From: Latrodectus hesperus
Lineage: Eukaryota; Arthropoda; Arachnida; Araneae; Theridiidae
Direction: 5' to 3'
Assembly (NCBI GenBank): GCA_037975125.1
Contig: CM075853.1
Coordinates: 73,324,109 to 73,388,108 of the forward strand
Length of the DNA stretch: 64,000 nucleotides
Under the pieces are notes generated by a model, which had not been told where the DNA came from, did not search any database, and saw only the letters and a program-made list of their open reading frames with translations. Positions 1 to 23,815 of this stretch are shown one piece after another; position 1 is the stretch's first letter; the number at the start of each line of letters is the position of its first letter. The position numbers and the translations under genes were made by a program.

Positions 1-1754
1 TTTATTTGAATAAAGCATTGTGTGCTAACGGTAAACTCATTATGATAATAGTAAATAAATTGCTATAAGTTATTAATATTTAAAGAATATTATATTTAAA
101 TTTCTTGAAACAATGCAAATATTAAATTATTATAAAGAGAAATCTTACACTTTAATCTAGAAAATATTTAAATGTAAAAACTAAATGAAAAAGGAAATTT
201 TACTAATTACTCGTAATTTTATTTTTTAAGCTTGTGTAATCTATGTACATTTATCAGATATATTGCATGAAAAGCTTTATTAAATGTTTTATCAAAATGC
301 TTAAAAACACATAGCAAGAAAGCTCCTCGCTGTTAACATATTCACCTCATTAAATTCTCATAACGCATTTCTCATTTGTCAACAACTTCGCTTCATTTTA
401 ATATAGTTAGATGATTTCCCACAGTTTGGAAAGGAAAAATAATTGCATTTTCTTGCTTTCCCTAGGTGCACATAAATGCTCTTTCTTTATGATATTTGAG
501 ATTTTAGCATCTTATTTATTTCAGGTAAATAACAAGCTACACGCAAACAAAATATTCTTGTAAAATGAATGTAATTAAGAAATGTGGTAGTGATAGTTTT
601 TATCTGTAATTTACAATGCTAATTATTTATTTATATTTGGTATTTGATTACATTATTTTGAAATAATGAAAACTTTTTTTATCAAAATGTACGTAAAATG
701 AATTTTGTTAAAATGCTTACAATTTTCGCAGATTTAGGTGATGTTTCTGCAATATTAATGATTTACATAGTTTACTTTTATGAAGATAATTTAAAATAAA
801 ACCTTATTTGCCTTGAAAGGAATTAATTACACACACAATTGATTCTTTTAACCCATTACTTGTTTTAACTACACTATTACAGTTTTTATGAATTTGATTT
901 TGGATGCATAAAAACTAAAATAGTGTGGTTTAATTTTAGCAATGAAATCTATTCTTATAAATTTTAAAAAGATTTTTCTATCTAATTCATTAATCTAAAA
1001 ACATAACGTGCCCCGACATTTAAATTGCAGTAAATCATCATTTTCAATCTTCATAATGAATGAAATCCTAAAATTAAATTATCTTCATTGTTTTTGAAAA
1101 AATGAATGAGAAAGAAGAGAAATTAAAATTTTAATGAATAATATAATACCGTATCAGTAATTGTGAATATTTTTATTTTTTATAAGAGCGATTTTAATTT
1201 GTGATTTGAATAAATTAGTTCGATTAGGGAAAAAATAAAACATAAATTTTGCTCTTAAGAATCATATATAAGTACAATAATTTAGATAACTCATTGATAA
1301 AAAATAACTGAATTGTAATCTTTTTTTAAAATAATCAGTTTTATCATATGCTCATTAAGCTATTAAAAATTTATACGTTCTTCTGAAAGTATGCCACATG
1401 ATATAATCCCATTATTTTACATAATACTATAAAATTCAATTTTTGGTTTGGAATTGAAATTAGTCTTCTCAACTTTAAATGAAATTATCACTTGAAAGTA
1501 TAAAATTATATTTTACTCAAATTATACTTTAAATTAAATTCCTTTTTTCATTTTTCTATAAAGTTTTCAATCTTAATAAAACTTTACTCATATGCGATAA
1601 ATGTAGGGCTGTTATTATTAACAGTAATTTGAAATCAAGTATAATGAAGTTAAATAAATAAAATTGAATTAAATTTTGAAGTAAATGTAGTAGTAATATA
1701 TAACATAATATAATAAAATGCTATATAACATAATAAAACAAACAAAGAAACAAG
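1..1754. other. AT-rich DNA, no feature seen
   Basis: The stretch is dominated by A/T runs with stop codons in every frame. I saw no exon-like open frame, no RNA gene and no transposon end. It runs into the minisatellite that starts near 1755. Confidence 0.6.
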
Positions 1755-1882
1755 CGCACACACGCACATGCATACACACACGCATATACATACACACACG
1801 CATATACATACACACACGCATATACATACACACACGCATATACATACACACACGCATATACATACACACACCCACATACACA
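1755..1882. repeat. 18-bp minisatellite, left half
   Basis: About six tandem copies of an 18-bp unit (catacacacacgcatata) with slight variation at the edges. The same motif resumes at 2890 beyond the solo LTR, so this is the left part of one array split by that insertion. The open frames across it are only the repeat read as alternating short peptides. Confidence 0.9.
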
Positions 1883-2889
1883 TGTTGTGGTGAACTCGGT
1901 AATTTCAGAATGATTCCGAAGAAACCCAGATTCGTTTTTTTAAATAATTGAATGACAGAGATAAATTCAAAACAAAAATACAATAAAACTTAATAATTTA
2001 TTTTAGTAACTTAATTACAAGGGAAATTTACATTTACAATCAAAACATTCTTCATTAAATAATTGAGATTCTAAAATTATTATTTGTTTTATGAAAATTA
2101 CACATTAATATCATAATTGAATTTGACCAGCTTGACGAGGAACGAGAGATCAGACTCACCCCTTTTAGAAGTAGCAATGTGGTGTCTCCTAACGTCAATG
2201 GCATTACCGGCTCAGGATCTCGCTAGGCTTGCTCATCGCTCATGAGCTTTCCCTCATTTCTCTCTGTCTCTGGTATCTCTCCTCAGACTTTACCTTCATT
2301 CTACGCATCTATTTGTCGGACATCTGCAGCTCCATTCTGGAAATTCGTGGCAGGGTTCCATCTGGAATGCGGTGGTTATACTTTGTTTACAACTAACATC
2401 GTTTTAGCTTCTTATTATGCTCAATGAGGACCCAGTCCTCAATTGTGGATTCCTTCTCTATGTCGGGCTTCTCTGGGGCTTCTGTGTGTCTTCTCTGTGT
2501 TTGCATGCAGTTTTTAACTCTTCATAATTTTCGGCTTAGCTCCTCCTCTTTACATCATTTGTTTTTCAAAGTTCTGTAGTTCCTCCTATACTTCTATGGG
2601 ATAGGTCAGAAATCTCTCCCCCTCATTCCCTACTGGTCAGATTTACAAATAATACATATCATAAAACAATATACTTTGCCTGCAATTTCCTCCAGATCAC
2701 TCATGCCTTCCGAAAGGAAAAATTTATTCTTTTATTGCACTTGTTTCATTGTGCCAATTTTTATTACATCCTTTCCTTTATATTATTCCCGCTTAGTTTG
2801 AAAGGAAAAGAGAAAACTCTTAAATTTAAAGTGCATACACACACCTATTTTCTCAGGGTTTGGTTATGTCGTATAACACTACGACAACA
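1883..2889 (-). mobile_element. Solo LTR of about 1 kb inserted in a minisatellite
   Basis: The block is richer in G+C than its surroundings. It begins TGTTGT and ends ACAACA, the inverted TG...CA termini expected of a long terminal repeat. The 8 bases catacaca lie directly outside both ends (1875-1882 and 2890-2897), as a target duplication would, although the host repeat makes its true length ambiguous. Read on the minus strand, an AATAAA signal (complement at 1997-2002) lies near the 3' end, as in the R region of an LTR, so I place it on that strand. No gag or pol coding sequence and no second LTR flank it, so it is best explained as a solo LTR left by recombination. The superfamily (Ty3/gypsy or BEL/Pao) cannot be decided from the LTR alone. 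A 61-codon frame at 2242-2427 lies inside it and resembles nothing I know. Confidence 0.75.
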
Positions 2890-2956
2890 CATACACACAT
2901 GCATATACATACACACACGCACATACATACACACACGCACATACATACACACATAT
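2890..2956. repeat. 18-bp minisatellite, right half
   Basis: This continues the array seen at 1755-1882, with units ending in gcacatacat rather than gcatatacat. The two halves sit either side of the solo LTR, so the array existed before the insertion. Confidence 0.88.
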
Positions 2957-10113
<7,157 letters not shown>

Positions 10114-10199
10114 TAAGCGTAATATTGTATTTAATAAAATAGCACAAAATATTTCCTTAGCAAGAATAAACTTGCTAAGCAAAAATAAGCGTAATATTG
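10114..10199. repeat. Hairpin flanked by 14-bp direct repeats
   Basis: TAAGCGTAATATTG occurs at 10114-10127 and again at 10186-10199. Between them is a perfect 9-bp inverted repeat (cttagcaag / cttgctaag) with a 6-base loop. It could be a tiny insertion with a target duplication, or a local duplication followed by a hairpin-forming replication error. It has no coding potential. Confidence 0.55.
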
Positions 10200-11950
10200 A
10201 AAAGACGATTGTAATAACCTTTTTTACTTGTTATTTGCCTTTATTTATAAATTTTATTATATTATTATATAAAACTGTTAAAACTATTATAAAAAATTTT
10301 TATATAATATTTATAAAATTTTTTATAGATAGTATATAAAATTTTAAAGTAGCTTAGTAAAACATTGACTAATGATAAAATCAGTTTAGCTAGTAAGACT
10401 AGAAAATGAAATTAAGGCAATTTCTACATTAAAACATCCTTCAAATTATATGGTTTACTTTATTTATATATTCTCTTCTAAGAAACTCATTTAATTTATT
10501 ATCAGTGGATTTAAAAAGTTATTTTACCTTTTTCAAAATGTTAAAATGTACAAATTAAAAATCACATTAATCATAATGAATACCTGCAAAGCAATAACAG
10601 CCGACAGTTTTTTAATGTTTTAAATTATCTTAATGTCTCTGAACACAGATTAAATTTAAGAGAAAATATTGTATTACAGTTTATCTTAATTTAATATCAT
10701 TAAACATTTTAAAATTTTATAATAACTTATACTTCAAGTATTACTATCAAAAAGAAATAGAACATTAATTGTCTCTCAGTAATTTAAACAAAAATTGCGT
10801 TAAATTCCAGAATACGAATTTATTGACAAATAATTAGTATTTTAGTTGAAACCTGATCCAACATCAAGATTTGCTATCTTATTAACTTACATAATATATT
10901 TTCTGCTTACTAATATAATATGCAAAATTTTAATTATAATTAGAATTTATAATAATGTTTCGCAATAAATCAAATAACAACTAAAACTTATGATTTAAGG
11001 ATATGTAAAATATGAATATTAATGATTTTAAAAACTGTACCACAGAAATCTGTGTTTTTTCTTTAAATATCCGACAAATAAATATTTTTCATTACTATGC
11101 AAACTTTTTAAACTTAAGACTGAAACTAATGACTTTCTTTTCCCTTACAAACTTTTGAAAAGCAAAATACTTTCAACTATAAAACACCAAAATTCTTTAA
11201 TTGGAATTCCAGTACTTTCAGAAGAGTTTTTCAATTATTATTATGGAAACAGACTTAAAGACTTCATATATTCTACCCAGTTGTGATGCTTTTATAAATA
11301 ACTTAAATTTATAACTAAGAATATTTTCAGTTATGAGTTATTTAATATTTTTATTAAATTTTATGTTGTTAGAAAGTTTAATTAATTTAAACTATATAAT
11401 GGTTATCATAAATGACCTTTTTAAATTCAGGATATTTTTATGATGTTTCGAATTTAAAATTTCTGATAAGTCAAATGAAATTTATAATTAATTATTCATA
11501 TTTAGCCTGAATATTCAATGAGTTTGAATTAATATTTTACATGTACATATATTTTTAATAAAAATTTTTGTGTAGTACGTTTAATTTTTTCTATTTTTTC
11601 AATTATTAGTAATTCTCATTAATATAATTGCTACTTTACTTAATCAAGATCTTCTAAGCAGATTTATCTTTTTGATATAAGTATTTATGTACATATTTTA
11701 AGTTATTAGTATTTTCTTGCATTTAATTTTACTTAATATTTAATAAATTTCCTTACTTTATTCTCATGGTTAACCTAATTATTTAAAATTGTTTTCCAAT
11801 ATGTAATTCATATTTTAAAAGATGATTATAATTTAACAGTTTGTATAATTTTATAATGCATTCAGTAATTGTTAAATTATCCTCTTTAGTTTCTTAACTT
11901 TAAGAAATAATTATTTATATGTGTGTGATTTTAAATCCAAGTTGTGACCT
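10200..11950. other. AT-rich DNA, nothing identified
   Basis: This is composition-driven sequence with frequent stop codons in all frames. It contains no recognisable repeat boundary or gene. Confidence 0.55.
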
Positions 11951-11953
11951 TCT

Positions 11954-12381
11954 TGTTTGTAAAATAAGGATATTTTATATTTATAGATTTATAAATTTCA
12001 TTCTTTTTAAAATTATAATTTGTTTATTTATTTTTGTATTTATATCTTTTCAACAACGTAATTCTATACCCACATTATTTAATTTTTTTGAAATTCTTGT
12101 GTGTTCCGAAATGCTTCTTTACCATCTTTTACAATGACAAAAATTTTCTTTTCATAAAACACATTGTAAAGAAATCATTGTTTGTAAAGTAAGGGGATAT
12201 TATACTCATAAAATTTTAAATTTCATTCTTTTTAAATTATAATTTATTTAATTATTTATTTCCTTATTTATATCAACAGAGTAGGCCTGTACTCACATTA
12301 TTTAACTTATTTAAAATCCTTGTGTACTCCGAAATGATCTTTTACTCTCTTTTACAATGATAAGAAAATATTTTTATAAAA
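11954..12381. repeat. Old tandem duplication of a ~205-bp unit, period about 225 bp
   Basis: The first unit (about 11954-12159) starts tgtttgtaaaataagg and the second (about 12179-12381) starts tgtttgtaaagtaagg. They share, in order, atttcattctttttaa, cacattatttaa, cttgtgt.ctccgaaatg and cttttacaatga blocks and both end in ataaaa. The units differ by many substitutions and small indels. The 72-codon frame at 11919-12137 is not kept in the second unit, which argues against coding. Confidence 0.8.
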
Positions 12382-12927
12382 TAAATAATAAATGAAACAA
12401 ATTTTATTCATACTCATGAACTCATTGACATGAGAGTTAATATTATTATTTAGTCTACTTATTATGTACAATGATATTTATGTATATTGAAGCATTAGTT
12501 TTCGGATTTGAAAATTTAAACCATGTCTGAAATTTTAATAATTTAAAATGACACTTTATATATATAATTTAAAATGAAAATTTGATGTCTTGTGATACAT
12601 TTAAAACAGACATAATATTTGTCATGCATTAATCAATCCTTGTTATTTTTTCAATAAAATTAATTATATAAAATAAATGAATTATTTAATACTGTTTAAA
12701 ATGCAACACGTAGTAAAAATTATTGCTGATTAAAATAGATAGATGATATGATACCCGACTAAAATTGCTTACATTGAAATAATATAAGACTTAATAATAT
12801 TTTTTTATATTTTATACAGAAAATTGTAAAAATATCAGAAGAACAAAATATATAAATAATAAAATGCTTCCTCGTGAAAATCAAAATATATGAAAAAAAT
12901 GTAAAATAAATTCATTGTTGAAATAAA

Positions 12928-13028
<101 letters not shown>

Positions 13029-13228
13029 TTATGCTATTTACCAGAAATTTTATTTTTTTTAATGAGACAATTCTTCTGTCTAGAAAATATGAGGTTCATT
13101 TGATAGCAAAGTTATACAAGGAATTGGAAATCAAAGTTTACTAAATTAATTTTGTTGACATTAATTTTGATTATCAGTAAATATATGTTTTGCGATAAAA
13201 TAATTCTGTAAGCTTTTTTACAGAATAT

Positions 13229-13353
13229 TTCTTCTAACAGAAAAAAATTTTTCTTTAGAAGAAATAAGAATGGATATTTTATTCAAAAAATGGAAATTAA
13301 ATTTCTTCTAACAGAAAAAATTTAATTTCCATTTTTTGAATAAAATATCCATT
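13229..13353. repeat. Perfect 34-bp hairpin with a copied loop
   Basis: Bases 13269-13302 and 13320-13353 are exact reverse complements, separated by 17 bases. The loop motif ttcttctaacagaaaaaa also occurs just upstream (about 13231-13249), so left arm and loop look like part of one template-switch event. Perfect arms in otherwise diverging AT-rich DNA imply a recent origin. Confidence 0.85.
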
Positions 13354-13359
13354 TCAAGT

Positions 13360-14087
13360 AAGTGATTTTATTTTTATGGTGTTACAAATTCTTCTGTCGC
13401 TTCAAATGAATAGTAGTATGTCCTTTTTAGTGAATCTTAAGGCTGTTACCTTTACTCTATTTCTCATAGAGTGATATTTTAAAGGTCAGGAGATTTTTTA
13501 AAGAGATTCTGATAAAGTCATATCTGTTTCAAAGCACCCATGCTTTAAAATAACAGCTTTAGAAGGTTTTAACAGTTACATATCTGGGAAAAGAATTGTT
13601 TTCCCATATTTCTATAACTGAATTTAGCCTAAAACATTATAAAGAAAGAGTGGGACATTTAACTTATGCCTAAATTCCATAAAAAAAGAATTTAGAAATG
13701 TTCTATATGCTTTTCTCTTTTTCACATTTGCATGGAGATAAAAATCATAGAAAATAAAAGCTTATATATTTTTTTCAGAAATATAAAGACATTTTATATC
13801 AAAAGCAATTGATTTATATTCATTTAAATTCCTAAACCTGAAAACTTAATTAGAACAAAAAAAATGCTGTGATGCAAAATATCTGATGGAAAATATATCG
13901 CACGTGTGTAATCCTATAACGTCAAAAATATTAAATATAGAAACAGCTATGATGAAAATTTTTTCATCAAAAGTGTGTCATTATTTTATCAAAAGTGTTA
14001 AATCTTTCTCAATATTTGAAAAGTAATTGAAAATATTGACAATTATTTTCATTATTTTTCAGGCATTTTAAAGTTATTTATATACTA

Positions 14088-14090
<3 letters not shown>
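13360..14090. other. AT-rich DNA, nothing identified
   Basis: There is no gene, RNA or element boundary between the hairpin and the next TA tract. A short gatgaaaattttttcatc inverted repeat near 13950-13968 is within what the base composition would give. Confidence 0.5.
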
Positions 14091-14185
<95 letters not shown>

Positions 14186-14200
14186 TGTGTGTGTGTGTTC
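14091..14200. repeat. (AT)n microsatellite with short GT tail
   Basis: An uninterrupted AT tract at 14091-14180 is followed after taat by a short (GT)n run ending near 14198. Confidence 0.96.
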
Positions 14201-20080
<5,880 letters not shown>

Positions 20081-20087
20081 TAATCAG

Positions 20088-20205
20088 TTACGTCACACCA
20101 TGGCCCAATACAAAATTTTGAATTTTTAGTAATATTTTAGCCACAATTGTATAAAAAGGACATGGATGTCGTGTGTCAACTTTCTATAAGCAAATTTCTC
20201 GTGGT
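20088..20205 (+). promoter_or_regulatory. Candidate RNA polymerase II core promoter and short first exon
   Basis: On the plus strand, in order: a CRE-like TTACGTCA (20088-20095), CCAAT (20105-20109), TATAAAAAGG (20150-20159) and an initiator-like TGTCAACTT whose A (20178) lies 28 bases from the first T of the TATA motif. CCAAT is about 73 bases upstream of that A. A good splice donor, GTG|GTGAGT, follows at 20204, which would give a 26-base untranslated first exon. A second donor-like GTAAGT begins at 20280. There is no ATG between 20178 and 20279. Spacing and order match metazoan TATA promoters, but each motif is short and the DNA is AT-rich. I could not identify a downstream coding exon. 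Confidence 0.4.
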
Positions 20206-20621
20206 GAGTATTTGGGCGTTTTTAGATTACTTACATTACTCTATAAGAACACGACCCACAGACACTGAAAGATTCAAATGTAAGTCAAATCTCGCGCGAT
20301 GAATGTACAAATTATTTGCAATGGTTTTCAGTTGCTAAACCTTATGATGTGTGTTAAATAAACAGCCATAACTACACATTTGCAAATTGCTATAAGATGT
20401 GATTACGCTTATAGATATGAATTTAAAATGTGATTACAGCAAATTAAGAAACGACTATTTCTTCTTCTAAATATTATTAATTTTATTAAAATACAATATA
20501 TTATGCATTAATAAAAATATACATTTGTAAGCGGTGCATTTTCATCTAATCTGTAGTGATATTGAATCCATAGTATTAAAAAATGTTTATTTTTAAGACA
20601 AAAAGTAATTATTTTTCAAAT

Positions 20622-20711
20622 ATAGCTTTGTGACGCAGCGGACATCAACAGCCTCACACTCGCTTCGCGAGTAGGGCTGTCCGCCTGCGGCGTCGAAAAA
20701 TAGCTTTGTGA
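20622..20711. mobile_element. 66-bp GC-rich insertion with 12-bp target duplication
   Basis: ATAGCTTTGTGA occurs at 20622-20633 and exactly again at 20700-20711. Between them lie 66 bases of unusual G+C richness. The insert folds on itself: cagcggac near its start pairs imperfectly with gtccgcctgcgg near its end, agcc pairs with ggct, and actcgc-ttc-gcgagt forms the tip. It ends in an A run. The duplication plus A-tail is what LINE-mediated retroposition leaves. The start (tgacgcagcgg) resembles an RNA polymerase III A box, so a retroposed tRNA fragment or minimal SINE is possible. Its identity is unknown. Confidence 0.7.
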
Positions 20712-22159
20712 GCAAAAAGTGATCGTGAAAAGTGAGTAATTAAATAATCCCAATGGTACGAAACTTCAACTTTAAAGGAGGGTAGAAATTTCTGTAAAGA
20801 GAACAAGCTTCATGGTATAATCTGCTATCATCATTAAAAAAGAAGTCTTTAATTTATGCAGGAAATTTTGATTACAGAAATGTGAACAGAATTTCTGAAC
20901 CAAAGTTGATGGTTTCTATAATCTACTCAGTACTCAGTAAGTGTTTTGCACTAGAATCTTAATTAAATGAGGACTTACAGTTTTAAGTGGATACGCCACT
21001 GCAACGAATATCCACTACCGAAATGGAAATAGATAAGTTATTACATAAATTGCTTAAGGCTCAGAATGATTTGTAGCAAAAAGCTTTTCATTATTAAAAC
21101 TCTTGTTTCAGTTATTTTATTTTAGGAAATGTATTCTTTATTTAACAAGTTTATTAAAAACTTATTAATAAAGAAGTTAAATAAAAATTTAACTTCTTTA
21201 CAATAAAGTATTTATACAATGATTTTTCGCAGCTTAGCATATTCAAATATACGTAACCACGTAAGTGCTATACGATTACATAGTTTATTTATGTTAAACA
21301 ACTTCAACTTTTTTTTAAAAAAATCTGAAATAACCTTTTAAAAGATAAACCAGTAGCTGATGTGAATCTCGTATTTTCTAAATAAATAATATGTAGTTCG
21401 GCTGTTATATTAATCATCGTAATTATATAAATTACTGATTATTTTGTATTTAAATTTTTTCTATTTTAATTAAAATTTTCATTTCGTGTTCATCGATTAA
21501 ATGAAGTGAGTAAATTTCTAAATATTTTATGCCAAATCTAAGCTTTTTCTGATTTGCTTATAATTTTTGAGTTTGCTTTATAAAATGCGATGATACATTT
21601 ATTTTATTTAATAACATTTAGAATAAATGAGTATTAGAAATAATCAGCAGATATTTAGAAAATTCTAAGTCTATAATTTTATGACAAATAAAACAACTTT
21701 TTCTTTCTCATTTTCCGATTAATAATTTCAAGAAAATCCCCAAAACTTGAATACCTAACCCGAAACCATGAATTGATTTGCATTGTTTTGGGGGTTAGGT
21801 AAATTAATTTATCTAACCCAAAGGGCACACAAAATGAACTGCAGCCAATAATTTAACGTATTGATAGATAAATTTAAAGTGAATAATAAATTGTTGAAAA
21901 AAAAACTTTAACTTTATTTACTAAACTTTATTTTCGAAATGGGAAGCTGTACAGCTGATTCCTATCATTCAATTTCTATTTACTATCATAAATACGAGAA
22001 AATAAATATTATGTAATTTAAATCAATTGGAAACATAGCTTTATTTATATTCAATCACTGAAAAAAATTCTATAACTTTTAAGCAAATTTTTTGATTGTT
22101 AATTAATTTGAATACTTGAAGCTTGTTTATTTTAACAGTTTTTTTAATTGTGATTTAAA
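20712..22159. other. AT-rich DNA with one hairpin
   Basis: There is no gene or element boundary here. A perfect 14-bp inverted repeat (taaagaagttaaat, 21169-21182; complement 21187-21200) with a 4-base loop is the only structure I can support. Confidence 0.5.
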
Positions 22160-22171
22160 ATGCTTTTCATT

Positions 22172-22444
22172 CAGGATAGGTAGATCCTGGGTTCGAATCC
22201 CAGTTCGGGCATGGGTGTACTTTCTCTCCCTATCTATTTAGTCTTTGCCCTTTCCTTGTATGAATGGGTTGTGAGTGGTTGTCTACCCTATAAATGGGTA
22301 CTTATGGTATGTGTGTACTGAGGAAGTAGGGCTTCATACCTAAAATATGGTTCAGTTGGAAAAATGGAGCAGCGCACCCCATAACTTTACACGACAACTA
22401 GCAGGTACACAACTAGCTGGTACGACAACAACAATAACAATAAT
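22172..22444 (+). mobile_element. tRNA-derived SINE A, 5'-truncated copy
   Basis: The element contains an RNA polymerase III B box (GGGTTCGAATCCC near 22190-22202) and then a body that closely matches the full-length copy at 61435-61716, including gtgtgtactgaggaagt and ggagcagcgca blocks. The tRNA A-box end is missing, which is typical of incomplete reverse transcription. It ends in a CAA/TAA-rich tail. A perfect 12-bp duplication, atgcttttcatt, flanks it (22160-22171 and 22445-22456). It is non-coding and depends on a LINE for movement. Confidence 0.92.
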
Positions 22445-23260
22445 ATGCTTTTCATTTTTAATTATTTCACTGAATAAATTCATAGATAATAAAGTTTAAT
22501 ATGTCAATCAAAACAGATGTTGGAAGATTTTATATCTAAAATATATCGATATTAAAATAAATCTATACCAGTCATAATAAATGGACCATAAAATTAATAT
22601 TAATGTTTCTTGTCTCAAGTATATAAATAATGAAATAAAGGTAACGCTCCACTCCATTCATACACAAGAAACAGCAGATATTTCTCTTATCTGAATGAAT
22701 TATTATCTTTCTGGAATAATTGGGAACTATGATAATGTAAAAAAGGATTATTACTGAGAGATCTATACTTATTTATGCTCTGTTGGGGCAGCTAAGATAA
22801 AGAAGGTATGTTATATAATACTATACGAGAAATCTCTTGTATGATTAATAACAAAGAACATAATAAACCTTGATTAATAAATGTACAATATTGATCATAT
22901 TTACTGTAAGTTTTCCCTGAAATTTAATCACGAAATCTAAAACACAATAACGTTGGATGTTAAAAATTAAACATTAATAATATACTAAAGCTTTATCAAC
23001 AAATATATTTATTTAGTATCTTAACTCTAATACTTATTTAAATGCTTTTTAGATTAAACAAACTTTTTATAAAAAATATCTAAGCCCAAAATTAATTTCA
23101 TTAAAAATAATCTTTGATGCCAAATAATAAATAGTCTACCAGCTGTTGACAATACTGTTAAGACTCTTGTAAAATCCATATTACCTTAAAATACAACTGT
23201 ATTCTGAACAGTAAAAAAACAATTAAAAATTTGAAAAATCATCAAACTTTTATTCTGATA

Positions 23261-23318
23261 GATGTGTAAGAAGAAAGTATAAATGTATGCAATTGATGTG
23301 TAAGCAGAAAGTATGCAT
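23261..23318. repeat. 34-bp-period tandem duplication
   Basis: gatgtgtaagaagaaagtat at 23261 recurs as gatgtgtaagcagaaagtat at 23295. The intervening bases form the rest of the unit. It is short and non-coding. Confidence 0.7.
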
Positions 23319-23689
23319 CTCTAAATATTTATCATTAATCATTTCCAATGTTCAATAAGGCTCTGGGATTGAATACATTGCACTTCTTCCAAAACTTCTA
23401 ATATTACAAAAAAGAATTCTATTGAACATTTACATAAAATATTATATATAACTTCTAGTCTGAAAAGCAAACCAATAGATATTGAGAAATCTAATAAAAT
23501 AATATTGATATTGTATAGAAGACAATCTAACGTTAGCAATTCAATCGGATATATTGAGAAATAAAGCTAATGAATCCAATGAAATAATATACCGAAAGAG
23601 TGGAAGCTGTAAATAGGCTGCTTATAAATATCTACTTTGTATTTGTCTTTTGAGAAGACTTCACTGATAATGGTCTGTATTTACTATGG

Positions 23690-23815
23690 AGGAAACATGG
23701 AAAATTACCAGGCACCCAATCCAACAGACATAATACATTCATCTCCACTGTGCGACAAGGGTTGTAATTGAATTTGGGACCTCTTAGTCAGAAGAGGACG
23801 AATCCTTTTCTAGGC
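23690..23815 (-). mobile_element. Possible decayed tRNA-related SINE remnant
   Basis: On the minus strand the sequence reads gactaagaggtcccaaattcaatt followed by gtcgcacagtggagatgaatg. That layout resembles the T-arm/B-box part of a tRNA-derived SINE and its body, but the B box is degraded and no A box or target duplication is visible. More balanced base composition than its surroundings is the other hint. I rate this a candidate only. Confidence 0.3.

Noticed and set aside
2242..2427. A 61-codon frame as a gene
   Set aside because: It lies wholly inside the solo LTR and is on the strand opposite to the inferred LTR transcription.
1755..2956. A CRISPR-like array of regular repeats
   Set aside because: The repeats are contiguous 18-bp minisatellite units without unique spacers, in eukaryotic DNA.
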